Assembly: GCA_002914845.1 (NCBI GenBank)
Contig: JXTC01000001.1
Span: forward strand, 1,163,938 to 1,227,937
Source of the DNA: Trema orientale
Taxonomy: Eukaryota > Streptophyta > Magnoliopsida > Rosales > Cannabaceae
Direction of reading: 5' to 3'
Length of the DNA: 64,000 bases
Part shown: in pieces, positions 62,920 through 64,000 of the stretch
How positions within the stretch are numbered: position 1 is the first letter of the stretch
Layout: each line of letters starts with the position of its first letter
Translations under genes and position numbers: made by a program
Notes under the pieces: model-generated
The model's database searches: none
What the model was told of the DNA's origin: nothing
Seen by the model: the letters and a program-made list of their open reading frames with translations, nothing else

Positions 62920-63161
62920 GTAGGGAACCAAGGTAGAATTCTACCGATCTGAGACAACACTTGGAATAACAACGTCAAAGAGGTAGTCATAAGCGATCTA
63001 CATCGTATCATAATAACCGGACTCCATCGCGTTGAACTATTTCAGTGGAATCTTCACAAAGGTCGCTGCAGACCTTGCCTAATCAACTTATCTTACGTCA
63101 TAGCAACCAAAGGACTAGGAAACCAAAAAGCAAATAGGAAATTAGTCTTCAAGTGGGAGAT

Positions 63162-63757
63162 TGTTGGCTTGCAAGCATGAAGAAGAGAGAGATGAGTTGC
63201 TTTATTGATCGAATGTGAAGACATAATTGAAATTAGAAGTGGGAGAATATTACTGTGGAATACATGTGAATACATTCAATGCATAATTCAACCAAAATGT
63301 GTTGAGTCCGTGTAAGAGACACGGTTTGATATTTAAGAAAAAAAAGAAAATCGTGTGTGTGTGTGTGCGCGCATTCCGTGTATTAAAAAAGGAAAGACTT
63401 GGCTGTCAAAACGTAGACTCATATACTGTTCTAATCATCCCAGAGTGTGAGAAATACGAAGTATTGTGATAGTAAAATTAGAATGAGTTTACTCTTGAGA
63501 GTTAGAGAAAAGTACAATTTTTCTCTTAGGTATATTCGGGGTCTGGGATGTGAGTTGAGAGTGTTGAGTGTAAACACTTGTAAAGGTTTCTTTTTCTCCC
63601 AATAGTGAAGATCTGCTACAGCTCCGTGGACGTAGCTAAATTTAGTGAACCACGATAATTTTAAGTGTCCTATATTTATTTTATTTCGGCATTACTTTTT
63701 ATATTTATTTTATTGCTTCCACTATTGTGTGTTTATTGGGGAGATTATTCCCTAACA
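63162..63757 (+). mobile_element. Probable solo or 3' LTR
   Basis: TGTTGGCTTGCAAGC begins right after the purine tract AAGTGGGAGA and ends at TTCCCTAACA, 596 bp with TG...CA ends. Its 3' end does not match the presumed LTR end at 62432, so it may belong to another element or the region was rearranged. A GT/GC dinucleotide run lies near 63353-63372. Confidence 0.6.
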
Positions 63758-64000
63758 AAAAAATATCTATCAAAAGTTAAGATTATAAATTGGTATATTC
63801 AAAACCATCTATAAATGTTGATTTTCTATTGATGGTGGTTAGGGAAGAAGGGGAAAAAAAAGCTCTCCTAGCCAACAATGAACATTTATGATTTAGAGAA
63901 ATTTAGGTGTATGTCCTTATTTTTAAATTTGTTTAAGTATATATTCAAGCTTTATATTCTATAGCTAAATGTCCACGATTAAAAAACCTCTTAGTTAATC
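63758..64000. other. AT-rich DNA to window end
   Basis: Nothing recognised. Confidence 0.5.

Noticed and set aside
1-64000. tRNA, rRNA or other structural RNA genes
   Set aside because: Scanning by eye for B-box and conserved RNA words gave only the imperfect SINE-like match at 25565-25690.

Overview
The window is nuclear DNA from a flowering plant, almost certainly a eudicot. The evidence is spliced genes with GT-AG introns, plant-only families (chloroplast ABC1-type kinase, DUF1644, DUF7054), long AT-rich intergenic DNA, copia and gypsy LTR elements, and MITEs. The species cannot be fixed from the sequence. One assembly gap (472 N) lies at 6201-6672 and one ambiguous base at 23505.

Five host genes are supported. 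(1) On the minus strand, running off the left edge: RPA2, the 32-kDa subunit of replication protein A, with E2F-type sites just upstream. (2) 15564-20224 (+): a 14-exon ABC1-family kinase of 684 aa, closest by recall to plastoglobule ABC1K1. (3) 21790-27248 (+): an 11-exon HBS1/SKI7 translational GTPase of up to 753 aa with a RanBP2 zinc finger and an in-frame 222-nt candidate SKI7 cassette exon. (4) 33636-35233 (+): a DUF1644 zinc-finger protein with an alternative or retained last intron. (5) 48353-48823 (-): a DUF7054 protein, with a partial pseudogene copy about 10 kb away, split by a MITE.

The rest is mostly transposon-derived. From about 4.9 to 12.6 kb there is a large degenerate inverted-repeat region carrying an LTR-type insertion with TG...CA ends. 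From 38.9 to 57.3 kb lies a nest of one family of 2.3-2.6 kb elements with TGTMAMRAYC-like ends: one is broken by an Ogre/Tat-like solo LTR, one is inserted inside another in opposite orientation, and one has a perfect 5-bp target duplication. A decayed Ty1/copia element sits at 43.2-46.9 kb and gypsy remnants at 62.4-63.8 kb. Three Tourist-like MITEs have TWA duplications (13.9, 57.7 and 58.7 kb), and further palindromic or hAT-like MITEs occur at 2.9, 28.0 and 61.1 kb.

The genes do not form a pathway. They cover DNA replication and repair (RPA2), plastid lipid and photosystem maintenance (ABC1K1), ribosome rescue and exosome-linked RNA decay (HBS1/SKI7) and two poorly known plant families. 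The most biologically interesting points are the HBS1/SKI7 cassette exon, the E2F-type promoter of RPA2, the MITE-split pseudogene, and the nested repeat family with gene-like splice signals inside it. I found no convincing wholly new system.
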